Source of the DNA: Desulfitibacter alkalitolerans DSM 16504
GTDB lineage: Bacteria; Bacillota; DSM-16504; Desulfitibacterales; Desulfitibacteraceae
DNA length: 64,000 nt
Reading direction: 5' to 3'
Assembly (NCBI RefSeq): GCF_000620305.1
Contig: NZ_KK211104.1
Location: forward strand, 62,001 to 126,000
The notes beneath the pieces were generated by a model that searched no databases, was not told the DNA's origin, and saw nothing but the letters and a program-made list of their open reading frames with translations. Numbering within the stretch: position 1 is the stretch's first letter; every line of letters begins with the position of its first letter. Below, piece after piece: positions 62,104 through 64,000 of the stretch. The translations under genes were made by a program, and so were the position numbers.

Positions 62104-62144
62104 TTACTCCCCACCTCCCTGACTGTTTATGGTAGTAAGCATTT

Positions 62145-63266
62145 TTATGCACCCTCTCTGTCCATATAGCCTTCGCCAACATTTTTGTATAAACAGTTGG
62201 AGGTTATAATACCTAACAGCATTGATTGGTCATTTACTACTGCCAGATACCCAAAATCAAATCTAAGCATATGATTTAAGGCTTCTTTCAAGGACTTTTC
62301 ATAATGTACTGTCCCCATGGGAGAAATCATAATATCTGAAACATACATATCGTCTGTCATTTTTTCAGCGTCTTCTCTATTTATATAACCCACAACCTTT
62401 TTATTCTTGTCAACAACAATAATGCTGCGGTAGCCTTGTTTAAAGAGCTTCCTTGCATCATCAATAGTATCCTTTGGATGTACAGTGCTTATATCTGTTT
62501 TCATGGCATCCTTTATTTTAATAAGACTGAGCTGTCTAAGGGCATGGTCAGTTCCAACAAAATCCCGAACAAAGCTATTGGCCGGATTCCTCAATATTTC
62601 CTGGGGAGAGGCACATTGAACGATTTTACCCTTGTTTAAGAGGACTATTCTATTGGCAAACTTCAATGCCTCATCCATGTCATGGGTTACAAAGACAATT
62701 GTTTTCTTCACCTTTTCCTGGAGTTTAATAAATTCATCCTGCATCTGTTCTCTTGTAATTGGATCTAATGCTCCAAAGGGCTCATCCATGAGCATGATAG
62801 GGGGGTCAACTGCCAGGGCCCGGGCTACACCTACACGCTGCCTTTGCCCACCACTTAACTGTCTTGGATACTTGTTTATAGTCTCAGCCACGTCAAGCTC
62901 AACCATTTCCAGCAGTTCCTCGACCCTTTTCTTTTGCTTCTCTTTTGGCCATTTTTGAAGATTAGGTATCAAGGCAATATTTTCAGCAACAGTCATATGG
63001 GGCATCAAGCCTATTTCTTGTATTACATAACCTATGCCCCTTCTTAATTGAATGGGGTCCTGCTTGCTAATATCCCTGCCATTAACTATGATTTTTCCAG
63101 AGGTAGGCTCTATCAGTCTGTTGATCATTTTCATGGTAGTGGTCTTACCACATCCTGAAGGTCCTATAAAAACTACAAATTCTCCTTCTTTTATTTCAAG
63201 AGAAACATTATCAACTGCCACCAGCCCGTTGGGAAATCTTTTAGTAACGCTGTCAAGTAATATCAT
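62145..63266 (-). CDS. OpuCA-type ABC ATPase with tandem CBS domains
   Basis: The 373-residue protein has Walker A GPSGCGKTT, signature LSGGQRQRVGVARALA, Walker B IMLMDEPFGALDP and the switch His in FVTHDMDEAL, followed from about residue 250 by two CBS domains (ISTVHPKDTIDDARKLFKQG and ISPMGTVHYEKSLKEALNHM). In OpuC/OpuA transporters the CBS pair senses ionic strength. Together with the two permeases and the binding protein it forms an importer for betaine-type compounds. Confidence 0.93.
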   Translation of the reverse strand: MILLDSVTKRFPNGLVAVDNVSLEIKEGEFVVFIGPSGCGKTTTMKMINRLIEPTSGKIIVNGRDISKQDPIQLRRGIGYVIQEIGLMPHMTVAENIALIPNLQKWPKEKQKKRVEELLEMVELDVAETINKYPRQLSGGQRQRVGVARALAVDPPIMLMDEPFGALDPITREQMQDEFIKLQEKVKKTIVFVTHDMDEALKFANRIVLLNKGKIVQCASPQEILRNPANSFVRDFVGTDHALRQLSLIKIKDAMKTDISTVHPKDTIDDARKLFKQGYRSIIVVDKNKKVVGYINREDAEKMTDDMYVSDIMISPMGTVHYEKSLKEALNHMLRFDFGYLAVVNDQSMLLGIITSNCLYKNVGEGYMDREGA

Positions 63267-63356
63267 TGCACCACTCTCCTTAAGAAGGGGATGGAATAAC
63301 TAACCCTGGCTAGCTATTCCATCCTTTATTTCGTTTACATCAGTTAATCATTCACA

Positions 63357-64000
63357 TTAGTTAATAAGACCCTTTTCTTTAAGGAACTGTTTTGCCACAT
63401 CCTCTGGATCTTTCTTGTTTCCATCCACTTCATAGTTTAAATTTGCCATAGTAGTGTCATCTAATTTACCTGCCAGCTTGTTAAGGACGTTAGCTACTTC
63501 TGGATCCTTTTCCAGGAGGTCAGCCCTTACTACAGGAGCAGCATAATAAGGTGGAAAATAATTAAGATCATCCTCCAGGTTAATAAAGCCAAAGGATGGG
63601 ATTCGGCCATCAGTTGCAAAGCCTGAAATAGCATTTACCTTCTTTTCCTGTAGTGCCTGATACATTAAACCTGAATCCATTCCAAGGGCATTTTTGAATT
63701 TAAAACCATACTTTTCCTGTAAGCCTGCAAGGCCATCGCTGCGTGGTATAAATTCTTGAGTTGCTCCTATCACTAGATTTTCTGCTATACCCTTAAGGTC
63801 TGAAATTTTTGTCACACCTAGCTCCTGTGCCTCATCCTGACGCATGGTTATTGTATAGGTGTTGTTAAATCCCCAGGGTTCAAGCCAGACCAATCCAAAT
63901 TCTGACTGATACATCTCTTTGACCTTTGCATAAACTGCATCTGGGTCTGTCATAACCTCCTGCTGCAGAATAGCAATCAATCCAGTGCCGGTATATTCAA
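63357..64000 (-). CDS. OpuAC/OpuCC-type glycine-betaine-like binding protein, partial
   Basis: The frame stays open to the window edge, so the N-terminal part and signal peptide are missing. About 214 residues are visible, with the OpuAC fold: EYTGTGLIAILQ at the truncated end, FGLVWLEPWGFNNTYTITMR, the ATQEFIPRSDGLAGLQEKYG hinge and DLEDDLNYFPPYYAAPVVRA-like hinge strands. The Trp and Tyr residues fit a cage for a quaternary ammonium group. It is the first gene of the OpuC-type operon. Confidence 0.88.
   Translation of the reverse strand, partial: EYTGTGLIAILQQEVMTDPDAVYAKVKEMYQSEFGLVWLEPWGFNNTYTITMRQDEAQELGVTKISDLKGIAENLVIGATQEFIPRSDGLAGLQEKYGFKFKNALGMDSGLMYQALQEKKVNAISGFATDGRIPSFGFINLEDDLNYFPPYYAAPVVRADLLEKDPEVANVLNKLAGKLDDTTMANLNYEVDGNKKDPEDVAKQFLKEKGLIN

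Overview
The window reads as chromosome of an anaerobic, low-GC Gram-positive bacterium of the Clostridia (Peptococcaceae-like habit inferred; species not identified). Support comes from strong AGGAGG-type ribosome binding sites with frequent TTG/GTG starts, many Fe-S oxidoreductases (AOR-type tungsten/molybdenum enzyme, CooF/CooS-like proteins), a dense MttB-family methyltransferase array with sigma-54 regulators, and clostridial-type thioredoxin genes. No rRNA, tRNA, CRISPR array or intact insertion sequence was seen. No gap between genes exceeds about 260 bases.

Layout. 1-9.5 kb: an AOR-family oxidoreductase converges on a larC-larB-MFS operon; then an SsuABC/TauABC-like importer behind a near-perfect palindrome; then a phosphatase of the inositol monophosphatase superfamily and a nitroreductase. 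9.6-17 kb: signal peptidase I, a PLP amino-acid decarboxylase, argH, a Phd/PIN toxin-antitoxin pair and asnB. 17-21 kb: a compact GrpE-DnaK-J/TPR chaperone operon whose J domain lacks HPD. 21-31 kb: mixed accessory genes, including a truncated PocR-domain gene, a polysaccharide deacetylase, a radical SAM protein, a Phd/RelE-type pair, two tandem amidohydrolases, an AI-2E-family permease, pgi, a tautomerase and a Phd-Uma2 fusion.

31-43 kb: a CitAB/DcuSR-type two-component system diverges from a plus-strand cluster: a CooF-like ferredoxin, a CooS (Ni-CODH) homologue that keeps the B-cluster cysteines but has lost the C-cluster and D-cluster ligands, a two-cluster ferredoxin fused to an unknown domain, an unknown Cys-rich protein, an FAD/NAD(P) oxidoreductase, a TctCBA tricarboxylate-type transporter and a medium-chain dehydrogenase. 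It looks like an undescribed redox pathway for an imported carboxylate.

43-59 kb: a minus-strand methylamine/quaternary-amine region with four MttB-family methyltransferases, two sigma-54 activators, a BCCT transporter, a thioredoxin/thioredoxin reductase pair and an alkaline-phosphatase-superfamily hydrolase. One MttB gene (51195-52673) is interrupted by a single in-frame amber codon at the place where archaeal and bacterial trimethylamine methyltransferases carry pyrrolysine, so it is best read as a 492-residue Pyl protein. Five sigma-54 (-24/-12) boxes precede genes in this region, which suggests one regulon. No corrinoid protein or pyl gene lies in the window.

59-64 kb: an OpuC-type ABC importer operon (its binding protein runs off the window end) continues into a MmgE/PrpD-family gene and a class I glutamine amidotransferase. 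Together the right-hand third looks devoted to importing and demethylating quaternary amines or related compounds; the exact substrates cannot be read from sequence.
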